Positions 23,266 through 34,253 of a DNA stretch of 64,000 bases are shown in pieces. How positions within the stretch are numbered: position 1 is the stretch's first letter; each line of letters opens with the position of its first letter. Under the pieces are notes generated by a model. That model had not been told where the DNA came from. It was given only the letters and a program-made list of their open reading frames with translations, and ran no database searches. The position numbers were made by a program, and so were the translations under genes. The stretch comes from Elmis aenea (lineage: Eukaryota; Arthropoda; Insecta; Coleoptera; Elmidae), in assembly GCA_947652605.1 (NCBI GenBank), contig OX393578.1, positions 54,567,415-54,631,414 of the forward strand, in the 5' to 3' direction.

Positions 23266-24008
23266 ACGAAACGAGAAAAAAAAATTTTTTTTTAATGAGT
23301 CCATAGCCAACTATGATTGCCATTTAAAAAAAGTTAAGTTTGGCTTATATCTTAAAAATTAAGTGTGCCATGAAGTTTTAGATACTTTTTTCTTACCTAC
23401 GTAAAAATATCTACATGAATCATTTTACATTTTGATTTTAACATAGGTGGCCATAGAATATTTACCAATAAAAAAATCTTCTGTTTTTAGTTTGTTCAAA
23501 ATATTTGAAAGAAGTGAAGGTGTAGCTCAAATGTCAAAATGGCATTAAATTTGTCTTGGTATTTTGCCCAACTTTGTCATAATAACCGACCATGTAACTC
23601 TTATAATAACAAAGTTACCCATGCAACTCATGTACGTAGGTAGATTATTGTCAGCTTGTATACAGGGTGGTCCACATCGAAGGGCTATGCTATTGGGATC
23701 TCATGGACGGAAAGAGCTATAAAAAAGTTTAAATTAGACAAATTGTTCCCCTTTTTCAGACATATTTAGTAATGATTTAAAGGTTTAAAAAAGTTCCATG
23801 GCACGCGGGATAATAAACAAAATCAAAATGTTTTTTTTTATTGATAACAACTTGGTTATACTTGATGGTACAAAAGTATTTTTGGGGAAAAAGTTGTAGA
23901 TTTTCTTACGCACTGTAAATGAAAACATTTATTTGTTTCAGTATTGTTTAAATTCATGGCACTCTATAGCTTCATAGGTTTTTTTAAAATGAATTTTATT
24001 CGTTTTGA
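23266..24008. other. Transposon debris before duplication unit 1
   Basis: This has a one-ended CAGGGTGGTCCAC left terminus at 23663 and AT-rich sequence. It ends at the sharp left border of the segmental duplication (about 24009). No gene is seen. Confidence 0.4.
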
Positions 24009-24184
24009 GCGTAAACATTAAAATAAATACATTAAACCTTATATTATTACAAAGGGGAAAAATGCTTGATGAAATCATGGCCAAGTATGGTTTCTATTTA
24101 AAAACATACATGCACGTTTGCTAGTTATCTAAGAATTTAAACAATATTGAAACAAGTGAATGTTTTAATTTTACAGCGCGCAAA

Positions 24185-24590
24185 AAAACTATTCATTAAT
24201 GGGACACTATAATAAGCCCTCTGAAGATCAATGAATACCAAGTGCCTTCCTAGGTTACGTCCAATTTGTTTTTCTATTATCTATTTTAAACAGAATATGT
24301 TGTCTATGTGCAAGTGACCAGCTCTGAAATCGTTCTTCGTTTCAAAGTCTGTCTAACAGTTTTTCGTTATATTTTCTAGAACCTCTCCGTATAGCCTGCT
24401 CAATGAATTTGTCACACTTATTTCTCTATAGTTTTAGCAGTCTCTTTTGTCACCTTTATTCTTAAAAATATAACTGATACATGCAGTTCTCCATTCTTTA
24501 GACAGTTCTTTGCCTGTCAAAAATTGGTAGAATATATACGATAGTACTTGATTCACACCATCTGGTCAACTTTCAGTTTAATAAACCTAC
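24185..24590 (-). pseudogene. I-like LINE reverse transcriptase fragment (unit 1 copy)
   Basis: The minus strand reads SKEWRTACISYIFKNKGDKRDC, then a stop, then NYREISVTNSLSRLYGEVLE and, further on, DNIFCLK...GRHLVFIDLQRAYYSVP. These are conserved blocks 1-4 of a non-LTR reverse transcriptase with stops. The same fragment is at about 32618-33015 and 42053-42440, carried along by the segmental duplication. Confidence 0.8.
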
Positions 24591-25812
24591 ATAACTTTTT
24601 ATCCTTCAAAACTTACCACCCTTTCGCGTGTTTTCACCTTTTTATTGACAGAAAAAAGTTGACACATTAATAAATATATCTTGCAAGAAAAAATTTGGCG
24701 TTAAAGTTTATATTTTTATATTGCTCCTCATAACTAATTTTAACATCAAAACAAGTTTTTGTTATTTTAAAAATCTAGTCGTTTGTTCATTTATTGTTCG
24801 ATTATATTCAATAAAAGTAATTGTCACTATGGTTAAGTCAGATTATGATCTAATTCTATGAGTATCTTGCATTGTATTTTTGAATGTTATTGACGTCATT
24901 TTAAATGTTTTGATCAAACTTTTCTGTGCTTGTTAGCCTAAGTGATTAGTTGAGGGGTTATTGTTTTTTATGATATCAGTATACAACAATTTGTTTAAAG
25001 ATTGCTAATTATTTGGAGCACTAGACTTTGCGATATATGACTTATCAAAAATTATCGTGACGAAAAACAAATAAGCAAAAAAGTGTGTTAGGCAATAATT
25101 GTTTACAAGTTTCTTGACTTAATCAACAGCAAAATAACTAGGTAATAATAAAATTCGTTAAATACTTACTGGCGGTGTACTGGTCTTTGTTTTTAGAAAT
25201 GTAAAAAATAAAGTATTTTACATGAGAAGCTACGGTCTAAAAATGTTATTAAAAAAAAAACAGTTAGTTGCGTAAGATAACTATCTTTAAAATTATTTAA
25301 ATTTTTAATAATGCTGATTTATAATGACAAATTAATTATTTAAATAATCCAGTCATTTATAAATTATGTGGCTTATTTGAAGTAAAACTATTGCTATACA
25401 GATCTAGAATTAAATGTAGCAACAATTTTAGCAGCAATAGTATATTTCTTTGATAGATTTTCTATCTTTACTAATTTTTAATTTTGTGTTTTTTTTTTGT
25501 CTGATATTCAACTTAGTGTTGACAGGAAACCATAGAATTCGGAAATGTGAAGGGCAATATATTGCAACAAAACTAAACGATTATTTAAAATATTACGTAT
25601 ATTTACAAATTAAATATTACACTAAGAAAGTAGCATAATTACATGTTTAAAATCTTAATAACTAGAAACAAACAAATTTATAACAAACAATATATTGAAT
25701 ATAGTGTAAAAATTAATAGAAAAAGAAGTATGAGTTACTTATAAATACATTAAAATATCAAACAATTACTAGAATATAAAAGTACCAGCATAATAGAATC
25801 ATACGGGACATT
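24591..25812. other. 3' flank of family B gene 2
   Basis: AT-rich DNA, nearly identical to 33016-34253. The plus-strand ORF 25450-25638 also occurs at 33891-34079, but only because the region was copied. The older relative at about 43842-44035 has lost the frame, so it is not called as a gene. Confidence 0.5.
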
Positions 25813-26941
25813 TTATGACATGCTTTCGTAAAGGTGGTAATCTTTAGTGGTTGATTTAAATTTAAAACTACAGCTCTCAGTAAACAATACTATAACCAAA
25901 GCAACACAAGCTAAAATTAGTACTCCTGTAGTTATTACCAACCCTAAAAGTAATTTAACGTCTTTCTGGGGAATCCGAATGCTTTCTATGCTTTGATGTT
26001 GCGAAATATCTGTTGATTTAATAACTTCTGGTGATGTAGATTTTAATGTAGTGGTTGATGGTTTGGCAGTTGAACCAGATATACCCTGTAGCGAATGCGT
26101 TGTTGGAGACGGATGTTGGTTTCCATGAGGTAATAATATTTTTAAATTAGGGAGCAATTGACGCAAATCTACCACGTTTGCAATAGGATTACCCCGCAAA
26201 TCCAAATTTTCCAAATTTATCAACCCTCGAAAAGATTCTTCAGATAATGTACGAAGACCACAATGTTTTAATTCAACAGTCCTGAGGGACATTAAATTTT
26301 GAGACTTGTGTGAAATTTCCAAATAACCGTTACCATTAGCAAGAAGTTTATTGAGCTTTGTGTTGAAGGAAAATTGAGTGAAGTCAAGTTCTATTAAGCC
26401 GTTATGAGATATATCCAGATATTCCAAACGTTTAAAATTACTTATGCCCTTAAGGTCAAAAGAAGTTTTAATTTCATTGTGGTCTAATTTTAAAAATTGG
26501 ATGTTATTGTAACGGAGGGTGTCGTAATTTCGAATTTTAGCGATATTATTGTTGGATAATACTAAAGTTGTAATGTTGGCATTGTGTGTTTGGGGTATAG
26601 CAGTGAGTTCTTGATTTCTGCAATATACCGTTAGTGGGTCGTTGGTTTTACAGTTGGCACTCGCTATTTGCAAGCAAGTACATCTACAGAATAAGACAAT
26701 GTTAGTTAATAAATAGTTTGAATTTACAGAGATGTCTTGCAATCTTTAAATACTATGAGAACCTAAGTATAGGCAATAAACAAAAATTAAAAATTTGCAA
26801 TAAATATTTATATGAAGTATTTAAATTGCGACTATTATGTTGTGGCCGTTTGAATTAGCACAAATTTTTTTTTATCCTAGCACCATATTTAGCTAAAATT
26901 AAACTTGTAGGTACTTACATTATTATAGCGAGAAAAAACAT
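25813..26941 (-). CDS. LRR single-pass membrane protein, family B gene 2
   Basis: On the minus strand, exon 1 is 26941-26919 (23 nt: MFFLAII plus AT of a split Ile codon, donor GTAAGT) and exon 2 is 26683-25813 (acceptor TTCTGTAG). The intron is 235 bp. The total is 894 nt (297 aa). It has a signal peptide (MFFLAIIICTCLQIASA), a Cys-pair N-cap (NCKTNDPLTVYC), five to six LRRs, a Thr/Ser-rich stalk, a transmembrane helix at about 252-275 and a 22-residue tail ending KDYHLYESMS, which holds possible Tyr-based signals. An out-of-frame ATG 22 nt upstream, if transcribed, would overlap the start. It is nearly identical to B3. Confidence 0.86.
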
Positions 26942-27127
26942 CTTTGCGCAAAAAATTGTTCATAAAATGATGTATTTACACCGAATGAATAAACACTATA
27001 GAAAATTCTATAGGTGTGTATTTATAAACGTTTTTATCTATAAGATTTTCTAGTCAGTTTATAATAATTGGTTAATTGTTATCAAGGTTGTAGTACTCGC
27101 TCGCTTATCTGCTCCCCGATTTAAGTT
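26942..27127. promoter_or_regulatory. Remnant of the B/C bidirectional promoter, unit 1
   Basis: The sequence GGTTAATTGTTATCAAG...TACTCGCTCGCTTATCTGCTCCCC matches the cores in units 2 and 3. It breaks off at about 27127, where family C exon-1 sequence should follow, and joins directly to the last third of a family C exon 2. Confidence 0.6.
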
Positions 27128-27382
27128 AAAATTGAAAAAGATCCCGAAATTCAATTTTCAAAATCTATAGATTCAGAGTATTCTGCTAGTAGGGAGACTT
27201 TGAATAATTTAAAACTCGACAATCCAATAACCAAAAATTATGTTATTGTTGCTGATGGCTATTTATGGCTCATATGCGGGATACTCATTGGTCATTGTCT
27301 CATTGTAATTATGTTATCGTTTATGATACCTTTTTGCGTACTTATTTTCATGTATATCCGAAGACCATCTCCGTATGGGTAA
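27128..27382 (+). pseudogene. Family C LRR gene remnant (stalk, transmembrane and tail only)
   Basis: The frame reads from KIEKDPEIQFSKSIDSEYS through ITKNYVIVADGYLWLICG to a stop at 27380. It corresponds to the last ~85 codons of C1 and C2 in the same frame. Signal exon, intron and all LRRs are deleted, with the junction at 27127/27128. Three extra residues (GHC region) sit in the transmembrane helix. The stop arises where foreign sequence was inserted after TATGG, so the normal tail is lost too. Confidence 0.85.
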
Positions 27383-28040
27383 CAAGACAATTACCCCCTG
27401 TCCTAACGACTAACTTAAATTATCGGTAGATTATAATGACTGCAAAGTAAAGTGATAAAGTTGAAAAAAAAATAAATTAAGGCAGAATAACAATGTAATC
27501 TTCTTCGTGTGTTATCATTGAACGTACAATTTTTCACTGTTATGGCCATCATGCAGCGATTTGGAATTAAGTTAACATCATAGGATTAGAATTAAATTAG
27601 TAAAACATTATGGTAAAGTATTTGTATTTAAATAAGTAATTTTCTTTGATATTTGCACCATAATATTTTCCAAGAATTATTTCTACATTTCACGTATTTA
27701 TGCATACTTTGATAAACATAGAAACTGCTTCTTGTAAATTAATATCGCCAAATATTTTTGCAGTTCGAGTGCGCCCGATTAAAGATAACACCCGAAGAAG
27801 ATTATATTGTCATTCTGCCTTCTATATTTTTTTTTTTTGCAACCCTATACTGCGACCACTATAATTAACCGATTTTTCAAGTTGGTGGTTAGGTTTTTTT
27901 TGTACGGGAGTTAATTGTATGGTTTTTTTTTACACGGGAGGTGATTTGTGCAGGGGTTATTTGTCAGGGGGTTATTTGAACCGGGGGTTATTGTCCGGTG
28001 GTTATTGTCGGGGGTTATTGTCCAGGGGGCACTTGTCCTA
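27383..28040. mobile_element. Unclassified TIR element inserted in the family C remnant
   Basis: The C-gene tail is split: upstream ends at TATGG (27379) and homology resumes at about 28050 (GAAGGCTTAAAAACAAAA). The insert begins near AAGACAATTACCCCCTGTCC and, read from the other side, AGGACAAGTGCCCCCTGGAC, an imperfect inverted repeat. Its right part has five or six degenerate copies of GGGGGTTATTGTCC (27950-28030). No ORF and no clear target duplication are seen. Confidence 0.55.
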
Positions 28041-28362
28041 GAACCTTTATACTATAGGATCGTGAAGGCTTAAAAACAAAAGTCAATGACAAAAAATTAC
28101 CGAAAAAAAAGGTTTTATGGCGATTTAGTAATTTATTTACACTTTTGTGTCGTGTACTGATACTTTTTTTTAAATGGTCAGTAAAAATGACTCGTAAATT
28201 ATTGTAAACAACTTACTTGTATGAAGTATTATGGTACTTCAAAATACAATTAAATTTAAACTTAGAATATCAATGTGTTGTTTTGTGTTTTATATTAAGC
28301 AAAACTTAATCTATTTTGCAATGTAATTGATCTATTTTGTTTAACATATTATATATACAGTA
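28041..28362. other. 3' flank of the lost family C gene, unit 1
   Basis: The sequence matches the region after the stop codons of C1 (38843 on) and C2 (48220 on), including TTATGGCGATTTAGTAATTT and TTGTGTCGTGTACTGAT. This confirms that the remnant upstream is a decayed family C gene. Confidence 0.65.
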
Positions 28363-30093
28363 GGGTGGATCGCTCTTATATGGGATTTTTTTTTTTTCGA
28401 ATTTCGATTTTGGGGGGTGCGCGATAGATGCCCTGGTATCTTTTGATTAATCATGCAAAATATTTAAAAAAAATAATAATTGGAAGTACTGCCCCAAAGT
28501 CGTCAAAGTTTTCGAGAATTTAAAAAAAGTTCCTTTAAATTAAAATGTCTTTGTTCTATTTTTAACAACGAATTTCACGACTTTTTGGAACGTAATCACA
28601 GTTTATGCTTTTAATTATTAAAATAACAATGTAACACACCGTTTTTCTTACTTTCCCGAGTAATTTTATTGTCACGTGCGCGTGGTGTGCGCGGGTAGTG
28701 CAGCGGATATGTCATTTAGCATCCCTTCGCTTTATAGTTTCAATTTTTTTTTCAGGAAGAGATCACGTTTCGTTTTGATTTTGAATATTTGAGATTTGAT
28801 AGTGTTATTTTTTTGTAATAAAAGTACAAACGTTTACGTAGCAGTGATACAAACTATCCTATATTTGGTGTTGGCAAAGAATTCCCGAATAGTTTGTTAC
28901 CGACGCATGAAGGCATGAAGGCATGATATAATATTTTATTTACGTCTCCAAACCTTAGCAAACGATTCCAGGATTAGGTAAGAGACACTAGTAAAATAGT
29001 TACTACTGACATAGAACAAATCTGGAGTAGAGCGTCCTTACCTACAGTAGAGCATCGAACAATCTTAGCGAGAATAAAAACATATCATGACAAATACCGT
29101 GCAATCCTAAAGCCCTATCAATGTAGAAAGAATAGTGACAACTACAGAAACAAATTGGAGAAGTTCAAAATGGACGCCAGGACCCTGTTTGACATTGCCA
29201 CGCAAATGTAGTTCGTTCGAGACTAGTTCTTGACAAATCGCGAAAGATACTCATTAAAGAAAGATAACTCTTGTTAGACTAGCGAGGTCAAAGAAAAATG
29301 ATGATGTGTTCCTTAGATAGAGAGACTACAAGGAAAAACTAAACCAATATTTCCAAAAAATTGCAACGAAATTTTTATGAAGAAGCTTCCCAAACATCAA
29401 AGTCCCAAAGATCCACGTCTCAAACTAAGGGTTCAAATTCTAAACCCTTAAAAGCAAATGCTGATATGCAGGAAAAGCAATGAGGACTATCGCAGAAAAG
29501 TTGTTTTCGAAGAGCACATTAGTTTATTGAAATAACCTGGCTCACAATACATTGACCATATTTCTATGAAATCTAGTGACGCAAAAACAATTGCCAATTG
29601 ACTGTTCGCATCATTTCCGAAGCCATCGCAAATCTGGACAAAGTCGAAACTGATATTTTACCTAAATTTTGTTTGATGCCTTGCCACACACAAACCACTG
29701 AAAGATGTGTCAAATTGGTGACGGATCAGAAATAAATTAGAATCTTGTCGTATCATACCAAGAAAGACTACAAAACCAAGTTATTAGCTTAATTTTGGAG
29801 TGATCTTAATTTTTTTTAAAACTGTTTTTGTAAGATTATACATTCTGTTCTATTTTCTTATTCTTTTAATTGTCCAAAAAAGTTATAAAAGTTTTGTAGC
29901 CTAACCTTGAATACTTTTATTGGGCATAAACTATAACCTACATTCAGCAAATTTTTTTCAAAATTCAGCAGGCTTGGGGCAGTACTTGCACTAATAATAT
30001 CAAAATATTGTCTTCATGACTTCTGATTGTATTCCCCTAGAGCATCTTTTCCGCACCCCGCCAGAAAAAAAAAAAAAAAAATTCGATCCACCC
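28363..30093 (+). mobile_element. TA-flanked DNA transposon with decayed protein remnant
   Basis: The 1731-bp element has ends GGGTGGATCG and CGATCCACCC, and TA on both flanks (28361-28362, 30094-30095). In the middle, 29008-29211 reads DIEQIWSRASLPTVEHRTIL ... KLEKFKMDARTLFDIATQM then a stop, followed in another frame by MMMCSLDRETTRKN. This resembles an uncharacterised repeated protein family that I associate with arthropod genomes, but I cannot name a superfamily. It is degenerate and probably not active. Confidence 0.7.
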
Positions 30094-30100
30094 TAATATA

Positions 30101-30753
30101 CAGGCTGTTCCAAATTCGAGTAAATGCATGGGGATCTCGCTTATTTTATGAGCTACGAGGTCGGTTAAATTAGGGCAAAGATGCGAAATTAGATGCTCAT
30201 CAAATCAAATTTCATAGCTGTCTTAGTTCAAAAGTTATTCAAGAAAAACTAAAAAAAAATTTTTGTTTTTTTTGTATAAGACCATTTGATTAAAAAATTG
30301 GGCAAAATAAGTTTTTCCTAAATTTTTGCGGTAAAATATGATTTTTGATATTAAGTATCATATATCATTGAAATCAGAAGACAAAATGCTATCCGACTAT
30401 GACATTAAATTTTTTTCGCAGTATTTAAAAAAATAAAGTTGATAATGTTTCTAAAGAGACGAAACGTTGTTGGAAATTTTATGTAATCTCAAAAAATTGA
30501 AGCGTAAAAAGTTGCCATGGAGAAGTGCTTCCAGATTGTCGATATCTTAAAAAATGTAGGAAATGGGAAAAAAAAAACTAAAATCAATTTTTTCAGTTTT
30601 TCTTGAATAACTTTTGAACTAAGACAGCTATAAAAATTTTCTTTGCAGATATTTGATGAGCATCTAATTTCGCAATTTTGCCCTAATTTAACAGACCTCG
30701 TAGCTCAAGATAAGCGAGAACACCATGTATTTACTCGAATTTGGGACACCCAG
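30101..30753. mobile_element. Foldback MITE, CAGG...CCCAG type
   Basis: The left end is CAGGCTGTTCCAAATTCGAG and the right end, reversed, is CTGGGTGTCCCAAATTCGAG. TA lies on both sides. Arms of ~130 bp pair, including GAGCTACGAGGTC and AATTAGATGCTCATCAAAT. A copy lacking the left arm is at about 39880-40195 in unit 2. Confidence 0.75.
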
Positions 30754-31384
30754 TATATAGTTTAAACTGATTTTTTAAAACTTTTGGGCCTCTAGGGCAG
30801 CCTTTACAAACTTCGTATACCAAAAAGTAAAGCAATAGAATGGGTTTTGTTAGAAAACGGGAAAAAAATTAATAAACTATCGTACTTGATAGTTTAACAC
30901 ACAGTAAATCAATTTCGTCATTTATAATCTTATTAAGAGTCAGGTACAATCAGAGGCTGGGAACCTAAAAAAAACGTCAACGAAATAAAAAATAAATGAT
31001 TGTCTCATCACACATGAATAAATGCATAAATAATTTTAAGAAACACCGATTTAAGGGTAACAATGATTAAATTGCATCTTCATTACAAAAAAGAGTCAAG
31101 CATTTGCAAGGAAAAGAAAAACCCATAGCTTTTTTTTTTTTTTAATTTTCCAAAATCACCTTCATAGCCTGCTTGGAAATATTACGTTGGCCTAATAATT
31201 AACCATAAATATCTCGGAAAATATCGGTTTTACTTATGAAATGGGCTTTAATTTTTAGAAGACAACCAAATTTTCTACAAGACTGTAAAAAAAATGTAGG
31301 TGTTGTATTTAAGAAGAAGTTTTCGATGTTTAATGTTATACAAGCTTGACAAAGGATAAAAAAACGTCCTGTATAATAGCTTTA

Positions 31385-31690
31385 ATAATGTAGCTGGCCA
31401 ATCTTATTCTTCGAAGTCCATGGCCTCCTCCACCCCCTTTTCCGTCTTACACATGGTTGCCACTTCTATACTTGTGCTGGTAATCGATCTTCTAGCATCC
31501 GTCTTAGATGGCCATACCATTTACAACTCTTTGGTGTGATTGCATCAATTATAGTAGTACCTACGTTCATTTTTTCCCTAAGTACGTTTTACGTACTCCG
31601 TCAAGTCTAGTAAGACCGTAGCACTTCCTCCAGTAATCCATTTCCAGAGCGTAATTTTACTTTCTTCTCTTTTATTAGTTACCCATAGTT
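31385..31690 (-). pseudogene. LINE C-terminal fragment (unit 1 copy)
   Basis: The minus strand reads KWYGHLRRMLEDRLPAQV, then a stop, then KWQPCVRRKRGWRRPW. This is the well-known C-terminal 'WxGHxxRM...RPRxxW' motif of I-like LINE ORF2. A near-identical copy is at about 40822-41130 in unit 2. Confidence 0.7.
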
Positions 31691-31699
31691 CAGCCTAAC

Positions 31700-32006
31700 C
31701 CATCAAAAAGTTCTGGAAAAAAAAACAACAGGGGTTGCACTTTTCAGCTCCTTGTGAAGGTGGGAGATGATTGAAAATGTTACTACGGGAAACCTTTTAA
31801 TAAGTTTAAACATCTACCACCTCCTACATTTATCCAAATTTGAGAAATAAAATAAAAACCTAATTTGACCACTTCCCTTTATGGGGGTGTAACTCCGAAA
31901 GGAGACGTCTAAGGAAAAAAAAATATCTAAAAGACTCCCCTTAATTTTCGCTAATGATTCACCTCCCTATTTTTTTTCTCAATGTTTAAGAAACACCCTG
32001 TATATT
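31700..32006. mobile_element. Half of a foldback MITE (unit 1 copy)
   Basis: This is the right arm only of the family at 36420-37435, from AACAACAGGGGTTGCACTTT to AAGAAACACCCTG plus TA. The same half copy is at about 41140-41445, so it predates the duplication of the units. Confidence 0.7.
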
Positions 32007-32617
32007 TTATTTAGTAAAAATTTCTTTTATATCTTAGCAATATTTTCTGTTTTTAACTTTACTTTTCTAGAAACACCTAGGTAGGTGATCTTAAACTTTT
32101 GAAACCGGCAGTGTATATCTTGCAAGAAGAGATTTGGTGTTAGAGTTTATATTTTTATACTGTTGCTCATTATAGAATAACATCAAACAAAGGTTTGTGA
32201 TAACCTGTATCTATTGTTCGGTTATATTTAAAAAAAATAATTGTCACTATTGCTAAGTCAGATTATGATCTAATTCTATAAGTATCTTGCATTGTTTTTC
32301 TGGAATGTTATTGACGTCATTTTAAACATTTTGATCAATCTTTTATGTATTGTAGCCTAGGTTGTTAATTAAGGGGTTATTTATTAATTTTTATAATGAC
32401 ATCAGTTTACAACATTATAACAGCTGTTTGTGTGAGCGTAAACATTAAAATAAATACATTAAACCTTATATTATTACAAAGGGGAAAAATGCTTGATGAA
32501 ATCATGGCCAAGTATGGTTTCTATTTAAAAACATACATGCACGTTTGTTAGTTATCTAAGAATTTAAACAATATTGAAACAAGTGAATGTTTTAATTTTA
32601 CAGCGCGCAAAAAAACT

Positions 32618-33015
32618 ATTCATTAATGGGACACTATAATAAGCCTTCCGAAGATCAATGAATACCAAGTGCCTTCCTAGGTTACGTCCAATTTGTTTTT
32701 CTATTATCTATTTTGAACAGAATATGTTGTCTATGTGCAAGTGACCAGCTCTGAAATCGTTCTTCGTTTCAAAGTCTGTCTAACAGTTTTTCATTATATT
32801 CTCTAGAACATCTCCGTATAGCATGCTCAATGAATTTGTCACACTTATTTCTCTATAGTTTTAGCAGTCTCTTTTGTCACCTTTATTCTTAAAAATATAA
32901 CTGATACATGCAGCTCTCCATTCTTTAGACAGTTCTTTGCCTGTCAAAAATTGGTAGAATATATACGATAGTACTTGATTCAGACCATCTGGTCAACTTT
33001 CAGTTTAATAAACCT
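32618..33015 (-). pseudogene. I-like LINE reverse transcriptase fragment (unit 2 copy)
   Basis: This is the same fragment as at 24185-24590 (KEWRTACISYIF, DLQRAYYSV blocks), with a few point differences. It was duplicated with the unit and not inserted independently. Confidence 0.78.
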
Positions 33016-34253
33016 ACATAACTCTTTTTATCCTTCAAAACTTACCACCCTTTCGCGTGTTTTCACTTTTTTATTGACAGAAAAAAGTTGACACATAAAT
33101 AAATATATCTTGCAAGAAAAAATTTGGCGTTAAAGTTTATATTTTTATATTGCTCCTCATAACTAATTTTAACATCAAAACAAGTTTTTGTTATTTTAAA
33201 AATCTAGTCGTTTGTTCATTTATTGTTCGATTATATTCAATAAAAGTAATTGTCACTATGGTTAAGTCAGATTATGATCTAATTCTATGAGTATCTTGCA
33301 TTGTATTTTTGAATGTTATTGACGTCATTTTAAATGTTTTGATCAAACTTTTCTGTGCTTGTTCGCCTAAGTGATTAGTTGAGGGGTTATTGTTTTTTAT
33401 GATATCAGTATACAACAATATAACAGCTTTGTTTAAAGATTGCTAAAGCTTTATTTGGAGCACTAGACTTTGCGATATATGACTTATCAAAAATTATCGT
33501 GACGAAAAACAAATAAGCAAAAAAGTGTGTTAGGCAATAATTGTTTACAAGTTTCTTGACTTAATCAACAGCAAAATAACTAGGTGATAATAAAATTCGT
33601 TAAATACTTACTGGCGGTGTACTGGTTTTTGTTTTTAGAAATGTAAAAAATAAAGTATTTTACATGAGAAGCTACGGTCTAAAAATGTTATTAAAAAAAA
33701 ACAGTTAGTTGCGTAAGATAACTATCTTTAAAATTATTTAAATTTTTAATAATGCTGATCTATAATGACAAATTAATTATTTAAATAATCCAGTCATTTA
33801 TAAATTATGTGGCTTATTTGAAGTAAAGCTATTGCTATACAGATCTAGAATTAAATGTAGCAACAATTTTAGCATAAATAGTATATTTCTTTGATAGATT
33901 TTCTATCTTTACTAATTTTTAATTTTGTGTTTTTTTTTTGTCTGATATTCAACTTAGTGTTGACAGGAAACCATAGGATTCGGAAATGTGAAGGGCAATA
34001 TATTGCAACAAAACTAAACGATTATTTAAAATATGACGTATATTTACAAATTAAATATTACACTAAGAAAGTAGCATAATTACATATTTAAAATCTTAAT
34101 AACTAGAAACAAACAAATTTATAGCAAACAATATATTGAATATAGTGTAAAAATTATTAGAAAAAGAAGTATGAGTTACTTATAAATACATTAAAATATC
34201 AAACAATTACTAGAATATAAAAGTACCAGCATAATAGAATCATACGGGACATT
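33016..34253. other. 3' flank of family B gene 3
   Basis: AT-rich, nearly identical to 24591-25812. No gene is called (the ORF 33891-34079 is the duplicated non-conserved frame). Confidence 0.5.

Larger units (their letters stand above)
24009..32430 (+). repeat. Segmental duplication unit 1
   Basis: The unit begins at GAGCGTAAACATTAAAATAA, which recurs at about 32435 and 41870. Order: LINE scrap, 3' flank and family B gene 2 (minus), shared promoter, remnant of a family C gene (plus), its 3' flank, foldbacks, LINE scrap. The first ~2.7 kb are almost identical to 32435-35120 by eye. The part 30774-32430 is almost identical to 40198-41866. Confidence 0.85.

Noticed and set aside
25450..25638. 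62-codon ORF repeated at 33891-34079
   Set aside because: The copies are identical only because the whole segment was recently duplicated. The older relative at about 43842-44035 lost the frame, so there is no sign of selection.
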